A stretch of DNA of 5,911 nt, from contig JAOAHW010000212.1 in NCBI GenBank assembly GCA_026415015.1, forward strand, positions 1-5,911, given 5' to 3'. Origin of the DNA: Syntrophorhabdaceae bacterium (GTDB lineage Bacteria; Desulfobacterota; Syntrophorhabdia; Syntrophorhabdales; Syntrophorhabdaceae). Position 1 is the stretch's first letter. Every line of letters begins with the position of its first letter. Of this stretch, positions 1 to 5,911 are shown one piece after another. The position numbers and the translations under genes are program-made. The notes under the pieces are model-generated. The model saw nothing but the letters and a program-made list of their open reading frames with translations. It searched no databases and was not told the origin of the DNA.

Positions 1-1256
1 AAAACCTCCCTGGAGTCTGTAAGTCTACCAGTCAGTGCGCTGGCTGCAGCTGTTGCTGGAGATGCAAGGATTATCTGCGATTGAGGATTACCCATTCTGC
101 CAAGGAAGTTTCTGTTTGATGTTGCCACACAGACCTCTTGGTCCCCTAATACACCGAGATGTAGACCTATACATGGACCACAGCCTGGTGCAAGTATTAC
201 TGCCCCTGACTCAAAAAGTGTCGTCAATATCCCTTCTTTCAATGCCTGATAATAGATACTCCTTGATGCAGGGCATACAAGGAGACGGACATCATTATGT
301 TTTTTTCTACCTTTTAGAATCTGGGATGCAATCCTTAAGTCCTTTATACGGCCGTTTGTACATGAGCCTATAAATACCTGATGGATTTTTATATCTTTTA
401 ACTTAGGGTCTGCCAAGTCCATCACATTATCTACCTGATGGGGCATACTCACACAGGGGGTTAAACTGCCTGCATCTATCTCAAAGGTCTTCTCATAGTA
501 TGCATCTTCATCGGGTTGTATCTCTACAAAGGTCTTTTCCCTTCCCCTATCTTTTAGATACCCATATGTTACCCTGTCTGATGGGAAGAGGCCGCATTTG
601 GCTCCTGCCTCCACTGCCATATTGGCTATGGTCATCCTGTCCTCTATATCCATTATCTCAATTGCACTGCCTGTAAACTCCATGGATTTATATGTTGCCC
701 CATCTGCACCTAACATACCAATGACCTTCAGGATAAGGTCTTTTGGGCCCACACCTAACTGGAATCTCCCGTTTACAGAGAATCTGTATGATTCAGGGAC
801 CCTCATCCATGTCTTGCCCAGACCCATGACCACTGCTATATCTGTAGATCCCATACCTGTAGCAAATGCACCTATTGCTCCTCCTGTACAAGTATGGGAG
901 TCAGCACCTACAAGGACCTCGGAAGGGGATAGGATATCCTCAGTCATTATCTGATGGCATATGCCTTCACCTACATCGAATACATTGGCCTTATATTTTT
1001 TAGCGAATCCCTTTATTTTTATATGGTCATTGGATAGCTCCATCCTTGGGCTCGGTGACCCATGGTCTATAAAAAAGTTTATCCTCCCTCCATCAAAGAG
1101 TTTTTTAAAACCCATCTCCTCGAATCTCCTTATGGCAAGGGGTGCTGTGCCATCCTGGAGTAATACCCTGTCTACATTTACTGTTATATAATCACCCTGT
1201 TTTACATCCTTTTTTGTGTTTAAACTGAGTATCTTCTCTGCAATAGTCTTTCCCAT
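1..1256 (-). CDS. 3-isopropylmalate dehydratase / homoaconitase family large subunit (LeuC-like), C-terminus cut by window edge
   Basis: The reading frame is open from ATG at 1256 to the left edge (418 codons, no frameshift). Family members of the archaeal/short LeuC-HacA type are about 420 residues, so only a few C-terminal residues are missing. The protein is a cytoplasmic [4Fe-4S] hydro-lyase that isomerises 2-isopropylmalate, homocitrate or a related tricarboxylate together with a separate small subunit, which is not in this window. Visible motifs are QDGTAPLAI (34-42), GEGICHQ (96-102), GADSHTCTGGAIGAF (118-131), SCTNGR (298-303), PGCGPCIG (about 357-364) and TSNRNFLGRMG near the C-terminus. 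Cys299, Cys359 and Cys362 are the three expected cluster ligands. The start lies one base past the stop of the upstream synthase gene, with GAGGT 5 nt before the ATG, so translational coupling is likely. Substrate choice in this family depends largely on the small subunit, so leucine, homocitrate or citrate specificity cannot be read here and no symbol is given. Confidence 0.93.
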   Translation of the reverse strand, partial: MGKTIAEKILSLNTKKDVKQGDYITVNVDRVLLQDGTAPLAIRRFEEMGFKKLFDGGRINFFIDHGSPSPRMELSNDHIKIKGFAKKYKANVFDVGEGICHQIMTEDILSPSEVLVGADSHTCTGGAIGAFATGMGSTDIAVVMGLGKTWMRVPESYRFSVNGRFQLGVGPKDLILKVIGMLGADGATYKSMEFTGSAIEIMDIEDRMTIANMAVEAGAKCGLFPSDRVTYGYLKDRGREKTFVEIQPDEDAYYEKTFEIDAGSLTPCVSMPHQVDNVMDLADPKLKDIKIHQVFIGSCTNGRIKDLRIASQILKGRKKHNDVRLLVCPASRSIYYQALKEGILTTLFESGAVILAPGCGPCIGLHLGVLGDQEVCVATSNRNFLGRMGNPQSQIILASPATAAASALTGRLTDSREV

Positions 1257-1257
1257 A

Positions 1258-3066
1258 TTAGACCTCAGCCTTTGTCAGGTCTTCAAACTTGATATCGAGT
1301 CCAAGGACACCAACTATCTCACCGTATTCATCCCTTATAGGGCCTGAGACCGTAACACACAAGGCACCTGTAATCCTTGAGGAATATAGGTTTGTTACGC
1401 TGATCTTCCCTGTCTTCATAGGGTTTATGAACCATTCCCTGTCAGAGAAGTCATCATGGAGGCCTATCTTATAATATTTTGCCCTGTCCACCACCTGAGT
1501 TATATTCTTTGTTATCTTAATGCCCTCGCTATTGACTGTATAGGCAAACTGTATAAAGGGGTATTCCTCCACAATGTCTTTGAGGGCCTCTTCCTGAAGT
1601 TCGGGAGACATGCTCTTTATTTTTGGATCCTCTATATATTTTTCAATGAGGTGGGCTGCCAGGTCATAGGCCCTATTCTTAAGGAGCTCAAACTCTGATA
1701 CAAATATCTCAGGTATGTGCCTACGGACAAGGTGTTCCATCTCATCATCTGAGATGGATGTCACCCTTCCTTCATCGTATTGTTTCAGTATCCACTTGTT
1801 TATCTTTGCAATACCAGGGTGGGTCTTTTCAACTCTTTCATGGCCTGTAAGGGCAAAATGAGAGTTTATCCAGTGGGCTATACCTGCAAGGCCTGATTTG
1901 TCTGTGATATTTATTGCTATGGGTCTTTTCAATATCCTATTTGTATCAAAAGGTATGTATATCTCTTCATGCTTTGCAATGCCGTCTATATGGATACCTG
2001 CTGAAGTTGCATTAAAGTCTGCACCAATAAAAGGCTGCTGCTTTGGTATATGATAGCCTATCTCTTTCTCAAAATAGTTCCTTATCTCGGTAATGACATG
2101 GGGTTGAGTGCCATTGTCATTGCCAGTCAAGGATATATATTCCATTATGAGGCTCTCAATGGGTGCATTGCCCGTCCTCTCGCCTATGCCGAGCAGTGTG
2201 CCATTAACAAATGTACAGCCATAGAGCCATGCGCTTATGCTGTTTATGACCACCTTGTGGAAGTCATTATGACCATGCCATTCAAGGCATTCTGAGGGCA
2301 CACCTGCCTCATCTATCATAGCCCTTATTATCTTTCCTACAGACCTTGGCATGGCTGCCCCAGGGTATGTTATACCTATGCCGAGGGTGTCACACAGTCT
2401 TATCTTGACAGGTATCTTTGCCTGTGCAGAGAGGTCCATGAGTGCCTGGGCAAAGGGTATGCAGAATCCATATATATCTGCCCTTGTTACATCTTCAAAG
2501 TGACACCTTGGTATTATTTCGTACTCAAGGGCATTTTCCACAATCTTAAGATAGCTTTTATAGGCCTGGGTGCGGTTTTTTTTCAGTTTTAAGAATATAT
2601 GGTAGTCTGATACACTTGTGAGAATCCCTGTCTCTTTAAGACCCATATCCTTTACAAGCTTTAGGTCTTCTTTGTTTGCCCTTACCCAGCCTGTAATCTC
2701 TGGGTAGCGATAGCCCTTTTCAAGGCATTTCAAAACTGCTTCCCTGTCTTTGTCAGTATACAGAAAGAACTCACACTGTCTTATCACACCATTTGGTCCA
2801 CTTAGCTTGTGGATGAGGTCAAAGAGGTCCTCTATCTGTTTTATTGTGAAGGGTGGTCGTGATTGCTGGCCATCCCTGAAGGTTGTATCGGTTATGTATA
2901 TATCTTCAGGGGGGTCTATAAGCTCTATCTTGTTATCAAATTTTACCTTGCAGACCTCTGTAAAGGGGAATATGTCCTTGAATAGTTCAGGCTGTTCTAC
3001 TTCTACAAGGGGATACTTTTGAAATTTTTGTTGATCTTTAAATATAAAACCCTTTTTCTTTTTCAT
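1258..3066 (-). CDS. 2-isopropylmalate/homocitrate/Re-citrate synthase family enzyme (DRE-TIM metallolyase) with C-terminal Cache-like domain
   Basis: This 602-residue cytoplasmic enzyme is expected to condense acetyl-CoA with a 2-oxoacid (2-oxoisovalerate, 2-oxoglutarate or oxaloacetate). After an N-terminal extension of about 55 residues, the TIM barrel shows DTTFRDGQQ (60-68; Arg64 and Asp65 are the catalytic/metal positions), EDVTRAD (191-197), DTLG (226-229), WHGHND (263-268; metal ligands His264 and His266) and GIGERTGNA (293-301). SAGIHIDG (355-362) matches the SGIH segment of the linker subdomain. Residues about 470-600 do not resemble the LeuA regulatory domain. They read as a Cache/PDC-type fold: a long helix, then DREWF (542-546), VTNLYSS (557-563), TVSGPIRDEYGEIVGVLGLD (572-591). 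No signal peptide or membrane segment is visible. The start has AGGTAGGT 6 nt upstream. The gene sits 62 bp after aspS and 1 bp before the dehydratase large subunit, pointing to a shared pathway with the latter. The FRDGQQ variant of the usual LRDGEQ and the aconitase-type partner make Re-citrate synthase a candidate, but homocitrate or isopropylmalate synthase remain possible. Confidence 0.88.
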   Translation of the reverse strand: MKKKKGFIFKDQQKFQKYPLVEVEQPELFKDIFPFTEVCKVKFDNKIELIDPPEDIYITDTTFRDGQQSRPPFTIKQIEDLFDLIHKLSGPNGVIRQCEFFLYTDKDREAVLKCLEKGYRYPEITGWVRANKEDLKLVKDMGLKETGILTSVSDYHIFLKLKKNRTQAYKSYLKIVENALEYEIIPRCHFEDVTRADIYGFCIPFAQALMDLSAQAKIPVKIRLCDTLGIGITYPGAAMPRSVGKIIRAMIDEAGVPSECLEWHGHNDFHKVVINSISAWLYGCTFVNGTLLGIGERTGNAPIESLIMEYISLTGNDNGTQPHVITEIRNYFEKEIGYHIPKQQPFIGADFNATSAGIHIDGIAKHEEIYIPFDTNRILKRPIAINITDKSGLAGIAHWINSHFALTGHERVEKTHPGIAKINKWILKQYDEGRVTSISDDEMEHLVRRHIPEIFVSEFELLKNRAYDLAAHLIEKYIEDPKIKSMSPELQEEALKDIVEEYPFIQFAYTVNSEGIKITKNITQVVDRAKYYKIGLHDDFSDREWFINPMKTGKISVTNLYSSRITGALCVTVSGPIRDEYGEIVGVLGLDIKFEDLTKAEV

Positions 3067-3128
3067 ATTTTTACCTACCTTTTTTAAGATATAAAAGCTT
3101 AAAAGACTGAAGCTGCCCCCTAATAACC
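3067..3128 (-). other. Short aspS-synthase intergenic gap, probably read through
   Basis: These 62 bp separate the aspS stop (TAG) from the synthase ATG. They contain the synthase Shine-Dalgarno AGGTAGGT (3080 down to 3073). The only hairpin seen is a 5-bp AGCTT/AAGCT stem with a 9-nt loop followed by four T, too weak to call a terminator. I see no good promoter. The simplest reading is that aspS transcripts continue into the two metabolic genes. Confidence 0.5.
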
Positions 3129-4880
3129 CTATTTATCTGATGCAAGCCTTATCTTTAATTCATTGAGCTGTTTCTGGGCAACCCTGGACGGCGCATCTGT
3201 TAAAAGACATACACCCTTTTGTGTCTTTGGGAACGGTATCACGTCCCTTATGCTATCAAGACCCATGAGCATCATAAGCAACCTGTCAAAGCCAAAGGCA
3301 ATACCACCATGGGGTGGTGCACCCATCTCGAGGGCCTCAAGGAGAAAACCAAACTTCTCCTGTGCCTCCTGTTCATCTATATTAAGGAGTTTAAACATCT
3401 CAAACTGCTCTTCCTTTCTGTGTATCCTTATGCTGCCACCGCCTATCTCGACACCATTTAATACAAGGTCATATGCCTTTGATTTTAAGCCTTCATAATC
3501 GCCATTAAAACCTTTTATATCGGTTTTAGATGCTGTAAAGGGATGGTGCCTTGCCACATATCTTTTCTGCTCCTCACTGTACTCGAAAAGGGGAAAGTCA
3601 ATAACCCAGAGAAATTTATACAGGTCTTTGTCAATGAGATCAAACCTCTCACCTATATAGAGACGGAACTTACCCATTAGCTCATTTACCTTTGTTCGAC
3701 CCCCTGTCATTATAAAGATAATATCGCCCTCTTGGAGGCCAAGCCTCTTGGCCATCATGGTCTTTTCTTCTTCTTTTAGGTATTTTGCTATGGGTGACTG
3801 GAGGGTATTATTTTCATTTCTTATCCAGATAAGGCCTTCTGCACCCATCTGTTTTGCTGTGTCTACTGATACATCCAGGTCCTTTCTTGATAGGGTCTTG
3901 CCCTTCAAAACAACACACTTAACTGTCCCTTTTTCAGATAAAGCCTTTTTAAATACACCGAACTCTGTATTGGCAAATATATCAGTAAGCTCCATAATAG
4001 GTAGATCAAACCTGAGATCAGGTTTATCTGTCCCGTATCTCTCCATGGCCTCATCATAACTCATCCTGAGAAAAGGCGTATCCCATATTTGACCCTTTAC
4101 AGTCCTATATACCTCCTTGACAAGGCCTTCACCCATCCTTAAGATGTCTTCCACATCCACAAAGCTCATCTCTATATCTATCTGGGTGAATTCAGGCTGC
4201 CTATCTGCCCTTAGGTCTTCGTCCCTGAAGCAACGGACAATCTGGAAATACCTGTCGAATCCTGCGATCATTAGTATCTGCTTGAACAGCTGGGGCGACT
4301 GGGGCAGGGCATAGAACATCCCAGGATTTAGCCTGCTGGGTACTATAAAATCCCTTGCACCCTCAGGGGTGCTCTTTGTAAGCATGGGTGTCTCAAATTC
4401 ATAGAAGCCAACATTGGTGAGATAATCCCTTACTGCCTTATAGACCCTGCTCCTTGTGACAAAGACCCTCTGGACATCTGGTCTTCTCATGTCAAGGTAT
4501 CTATATCTGAGTTTTATTGTCTCATTGGGTTCATCTTCATCAAGCTGGAATGGCAGTGCCTTGGAGGTATTGAGTATATACAGGGAATCTACGAGTACCT
4601 CTACCATGCCTGTTGGTATATTAGGATTCTCAGTGCCAGCAGGTCTTTTTTCCACACGACCTCTTATCTGTATAACAAACTCCTGTTTTAATTCACCGGC
4701 CATACTATGGGCAACAGATGAGATCTCCGGAGAAAACACAATCTGGACTATGCCTGTAACATCACGGAGGTCAATAAATATCAAACCGCCGTGGTCTCTT
4801 CTTCTAAATACCCATCCTGAAAGCTCTATCTGTCTTCCAATATCTCCAATATCCACTGCCCCACAGTATTTGTCTCTCAA
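3129..4880 (-). CDS. aspS: Aspartyl-tRNA synthetase, bacterial type, probably non-discriminating
   Basis: This 583-residue class IIb synthetase charges tRNA-Asp with aspartate in the cytoplasm, close to the usual bacterial length of about 590. The N-terminal OB-fold anticodon-binding domain (1 to about 105) begins MRDKYCG and includes GWVFRRRDHGGLIFIDLRD (22-40). Class II motif 1 is around 160-175 (FYEFETPMLTKSTPEGARDF), motif 2 at 218-240 (FRDEDLRADRQPEFTQIDIE), and motif 3 at 526-541 (GIAFGFDRLLMMLMG). The bacterial GAD insertion domain lies roughly at 285-410 between motifs 2 and 3. His30 and Gly82 (in RPAGTEN) fall at the positions described as His31 and Gly81 in the non-discriminating Pseudomonas aeruginosa enzyme, where most tRNA-Asp-specific enzymes differ, so this enzyme may also aspartylate tRNA-Asn. 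The start is TTG, chosen because the frame is closed by TGA two codons upstream and GGAGGT lies 6 nt before it. It is the first gene after its own promoter and is divergent from htpG. Confidence 0.97.
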   Translation of the reverse strand: MRDKYCGAVDIGDIGRQIELSGWVFRRRDHGGLIFIDLRDVTGIVQIVFSPEISSVAHSMAGELKQEFVIQIRGRVEKRPAGTENPNIPTGMVEVLVDSLYILNTSKALPFQLDEDEPNETIKLRYRYLDMRRPDVQRVFVTRSRVYKAVRDYLTNVGFYEFETPMLTKSTPEGARDFIVPSRLNPGMFYALPQSPQLFKQILMIAGFDRYFQIVRCFRDEDLRADRQPEFTQIDIEMSFVDVEDILRMGEGLVKEVYRTVKGQIWDTPFLRMSYDEAMERYGTDKPDLRFDLPIMELTDIFANTEFGVFKKALSEKGTVKCVVLKGKTLSRKDLDVSVDTAKQMGAEGLIWIRNENNTLQSPIAKYLKEEEKTMMAKRLGLQEGDIIFIMTGGRTKVNELMGKFRLYIGERFDLIDKDLYKFLWVIDFPLFEYSEEQKRYVARHHPFTASKTDIKGFNGDYEGLKSKAYDLVLNGVEIGGGSIRIHRKEEQFEMFKLLNIDEQEAQEKFGFLLEALEMGAPPHGGIAFGFDRLLMMLMGLDSIRDVIPFPKTQKGVCLLTDAPSRVAQKQLNELKIRLASDK

Positions 4881-4892
4881 AACTCAACCTCC
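4878..4892 (-). promoter_or_regulatory. aspS ribosome binding site with TTG start
   Basis: A perfect GGAGGT (4892 to 4887) stands 6 nt before TTG (4880-4878). No in-frame ATG or GTG is possible upstream because a TGA stop lies two codons before the TTG. The strong Shine-Dalgarno and the match of residues 1-7 (MRDKYCG) to other bacterial AspRS N-termini (E. coli MRTEYCG) fix the start. Confidence 0.85.
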
Positions 4893-4907
4893 ATTAAAAA
4901 GTCACTA

Positions 4908-4937
4908 ATTATATATGCTTACAGGATGTTAAGTCAA
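4908..4937 (-). promoter_or_regulatory. Sigma-70 type promoter for aspS
   Basis: Reading the minus strand, TTGACT (4937-4932) is followed after 18 bp by TATAAT (4913-4908). That is a 5/6 match at -35 and a perfect -10. Transcription would start near 4901, giving a leader of only about 20 nt before the TTG codon. It probably drives aspS and the two downstream metabolic genes. Identified by consensus only. Confidence 0.75.
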
Positions 4938-4995
4938 GGATAACATAACTGTGCAGTAGGTGATGCTATGTTAAGCCAGGCTATTGACTTAAGAT
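4926..4995. repeat. Three copies of an 11-bp motif AT[GC]TTAAG[TC]CA between aspS and htpG
   Basis: ATGTTAAGTCA at 4926-4936 (plus strand), ATGTTAAGCCA at 4968-4978 (plus strand) and ATCTTAAGTCA on the minus strand at 4995-4985. The first copy overlaps the aspS -35 box and the third overlaps a possible htpG -35 box. Copies one and three form a 9-bp inverted repeat (TTAAGTCAA / TTGACTTAA). This could be a shared operator, but two of the three copies may only be similar -35 regions. Confidence 0.4.
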
Positions 4996-5012
4996 TATGG
5001 CTGTCTTAGTTT
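4984..5012 (+). promoter_or_regulatory. Candidate promoter for htpG (weak)
   Basis: TTGACT (4984-4989) is followed after 17 bp by TAGTTT (5007-5012), which keeps only the three most conserved -10 bases (TA...T). An alternative is the extended -10 TGCTATGTT at 4964-4972, which would start transcription near 4980. I see neither a sigma-32 type promoter nor a CIRCE element, so the heat-shock control expected for htpG is not explained by a familiar site. Confidence 0.35.
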
Positions 5013-5049
5013 TTATAGGAAAATATCTTCTCAATAGCCATAATTTAAG
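4988..5049 (+). promoter_or_regulatory. Long imperfect inverted repeat reaching into the htpG Shine-Dalgarno
   Basis: CTTAAGATTATGGCTGT (4988-5004) pairs with ATAGCCATAATTTAAG (5034-5049), leaving one bulged G (4993) and one G-U pair: 16 pairs around a 29-nt loop. The right arm includes the first three bases (AAG, 5047-5049) of the htpG Shine-Dalgarno AAGGAG (5047-5052), which is 7 nt before the ATG. If transcription starts upstream of 4988, the leader could fold and mask part of the ribosome binding site. If it starts near 5019, only a DNA-level role would be possible. Confidence 0.45.
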
Positions 5050-5059
5050 GAGTAAGGAT

Positions 5060-5911
5060 ATGGAGACATTTGAATTTAAGACAGAGGTAAAACAATTACT
5101 CGACCTTATGGTCCATTCACTGTATTCCCATAAAGAGGTATTTCTAAGGGAGCTTGTCTCAAATGCCTCTGATGCCATAGATAGGGCAAGATATGAGTCC
5201 CTTACAAACAGTTCAATCCTTGAGGATGATGGGGGTTGGAAGATAAAGATATCTGTGGATAAGGATGCAGGGACACTCACTGTAAGTGATAATGGTATTG
5301 GTATGAACAGGGATGAGATAATAGAGGCATTGGGGACAATAGCCCACTCAGGGACAAAGGAATTCTTGATGGCCTTAAAGAGTAAGGACATCAAGGACAA
5401 CCCTGAGCTTATAGGTCAATTCGGTGTTGGTTTTTATTCCTCCTTTATGGTGGCAGATAAGATAACAGTCCTGTCCAGAAAGGCAGGCGATAAAGAAAAA
5501 AAGGGCGTGCGCTGGGAGTCCACAGGAGATGGGACTTTTAGCATAGAAGAGATCTATAAACCTAACAAGGGGACAGACGTTATCCTCCATCTCAAAGATG
5601 AAGAAAAACATTACCTCAATGAGTGGGAGATAAAAAACATAATAAAGAGATATTCAGACTTTATTGAGCACCCTATTGTTATGGAGGTGGAGAGGGAAAA
5701 GGATAGTGAACTGGAAAAGGGCAAGAAATTCAAGGTGAAAGAGGAAGAGACCTTAAACTCCATGAAGGCGATCTGGCTCAAGGACAAATCAGAGGTGACA
5801 ACAGATGAGTATAATGAGTTCTACAAACACATATCCCATGACTTCAAGGCCCCTGCCAAGGTCATACACTTCAATGCAGAGGGGACATCTGAGTTTATTG
5901 CCCTTCTATAT
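5060..5911 (+). CDS. htpG: Molecular chaperone HtpG (bacterial Hsp90), N-terminal 284 residues, cut by window edge
   Basis: HtpG is a cytoplasmic homodimeric ATP-dependent chaperone of the GHKL ATPase superfamily, usually about 620-640 residues, so a little under half is present. The frame is open from ATG at 5060 to the right edge. The N-terminal ATP-binding domain shows the nucleotide-site motifs in order: RELVSNASDAIDR (30-42, with the predicted catalytic Glu31 and Mg-coordinating Asn35), SDNGIGM (76-82, Asp77 contacting adenine), LGTIAHSGT (91-99, ATP lid start) and GQFGVGFYSSF (119-129). The middle domain begins around residue 225 and shows the conserved stretch from about 236 (KAIWLKD) to FYKHISHDF (254-262). 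The start is supported by AAGGAG 7 nt upstream and by the conserved N-terminus (FEFKTEVKQLLDLMVHSLYS). The gene diverges from aspS across a 179-bp region. It looks intact within the window. Confidence 0.97.
   Translation, partial: METFEFKTEVKQLLDLMVHSLYSHKEVFLRELVSNASDAIDRARYESLTNSSILEDDGGWKIKISVDKDAGTLTVSDNGIGMNRDEIIEALGTIAHSGTKEFLMALKSKDIKDNPELIGQFGVGFYSSFMVADKITVLSRKAGDKEKKGVRWESTGDGTFSIEEIYKPNKGTDVILHLKDEEKHYLNEWEIKNIIKRYSDFIEHPIVMEVEREKDSELEKGKKFKVKEEETLNSMKAIWLKDKSEVTTDEYNEFYKHISHDFKAPAKVIHFNAEGTSEFIALLY

Noticed and set aside
35..1191. Plus-strand open frames of 76-118 codons at 35-373, 598-954 and 961-1191
   Set aside because: They lie antisense to the LeuC-like gene, whose frame is continuous with all family motifs. 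They show no recognisable domain and are shadows.
1289..3022. Plus-strand open frames of 61-90 codons opposite the synthase gene
   Set aside because: Antisense to a clearly coding frame, with no family similarity that I can recognise.
3091..3114. Possible rho-independent terminator after aspS
   Set aside because: The stem is only 5 bp (AGCTT/AAGCT) with low GC and a short T run, well below what a convincing terminator needs.
3163..4908. Plus-strand open frames of 65-150 codons opposite aspS
   Set aside because: Antisense shadows of a highly conserved synthetase. The longest (4456-4908) also runs across the aspS ribosome binding site, which fits chance.
4941..4973. Inverted repeat TAACATA / TATGTTA with a 19-nt loop
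   Set aside because: Seven AT-rich base pairs are likely by chance in this AT-rich spacer, and the repeat does not extend.
4881..5059. CIRCE (HrcA) element or sigma-32 promoter upstream of htpG
   Set aside because: No TTAGCACTC-N9-GAGTGCTAA repeat and no CTTGAAA / CCCCAT pair is present in the region.
4981..5611. Minus-strand open frames of 139 and 78 codons at 4981-5400 and 5375-5611
   Set aside because: Antisense to htpG, whose sense frame carries all expected ATPase motifs.

Overview
The window looks like chromosomal DNA of a bacterium with ordinary, densely packed housekeeping genes. It holds four protein-coding genes and one short divergent promoter region. Base composition is moderately AT-rich, and the genes use ATA (Ile), AGG (Arg) and CCT (Pro) heavily. 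One gene pairs an isopropylmalate/homocitrate-synthase-type enzyme with a Cache-like sensor tail. Together these suggest an anaerobe of the former Deltaproteobacteria (Desulfobacterota) or of Nitrospirota. That placement is inference; there is no rRNA or other marker to settle it.

Left part, minus strand (1-4880): three genes run leftwards in the order aspS, a 602-residue DRE-TIM metallolyase family synthase, and an aconitase-superfamily large subunit of the LeuC/HacA type. The last lacks only a few C-terminal residues at the left edge. The gap between aspS and the synthase is 62 bp with no convincing terminator. The synthase stop and the dehydratase start are one base apart (TAATATG), so the latter two genes are almost certainly co-translated. 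The synthase would condense acetyl-CoA with a 2-oxoacid, and the dehydratase would isomerise the product. This is either the start of leucine or 2-oxoacid chain-elongation biosynthesis, or a citrate/aconitase step of the Re-citrate synthase type. The sequence alone does not decide between them.

Middle (4881-5059): a 179-bp divergent intergenic region. It carries a good sigma-70 type promoter for aspS, a weak promoter candidate for htpG, three copies of an 11-bp motif, and a long imperfect inverted repeat whose right arm runs into the htpG Shine-Dalgarno sequence. AspS uses a TTG start preceded by a perfect GGAGGT.

Right part, plus strand (5060-5911): the N-terminal 284 residues of HtpG (Hsp90), cut by the window edge.

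I found no mobile element, CRISPR array, tRNA, rRNA or defence system, and no clearly new biological system. The points most worth a second look are the Cache-type tail on a cytoplasmic synthase, the residues in AspRS that suggest a non-discriminating enzyme, and the hairpin in front of htpG. No stretch longer than 300 bases lacks a gene.
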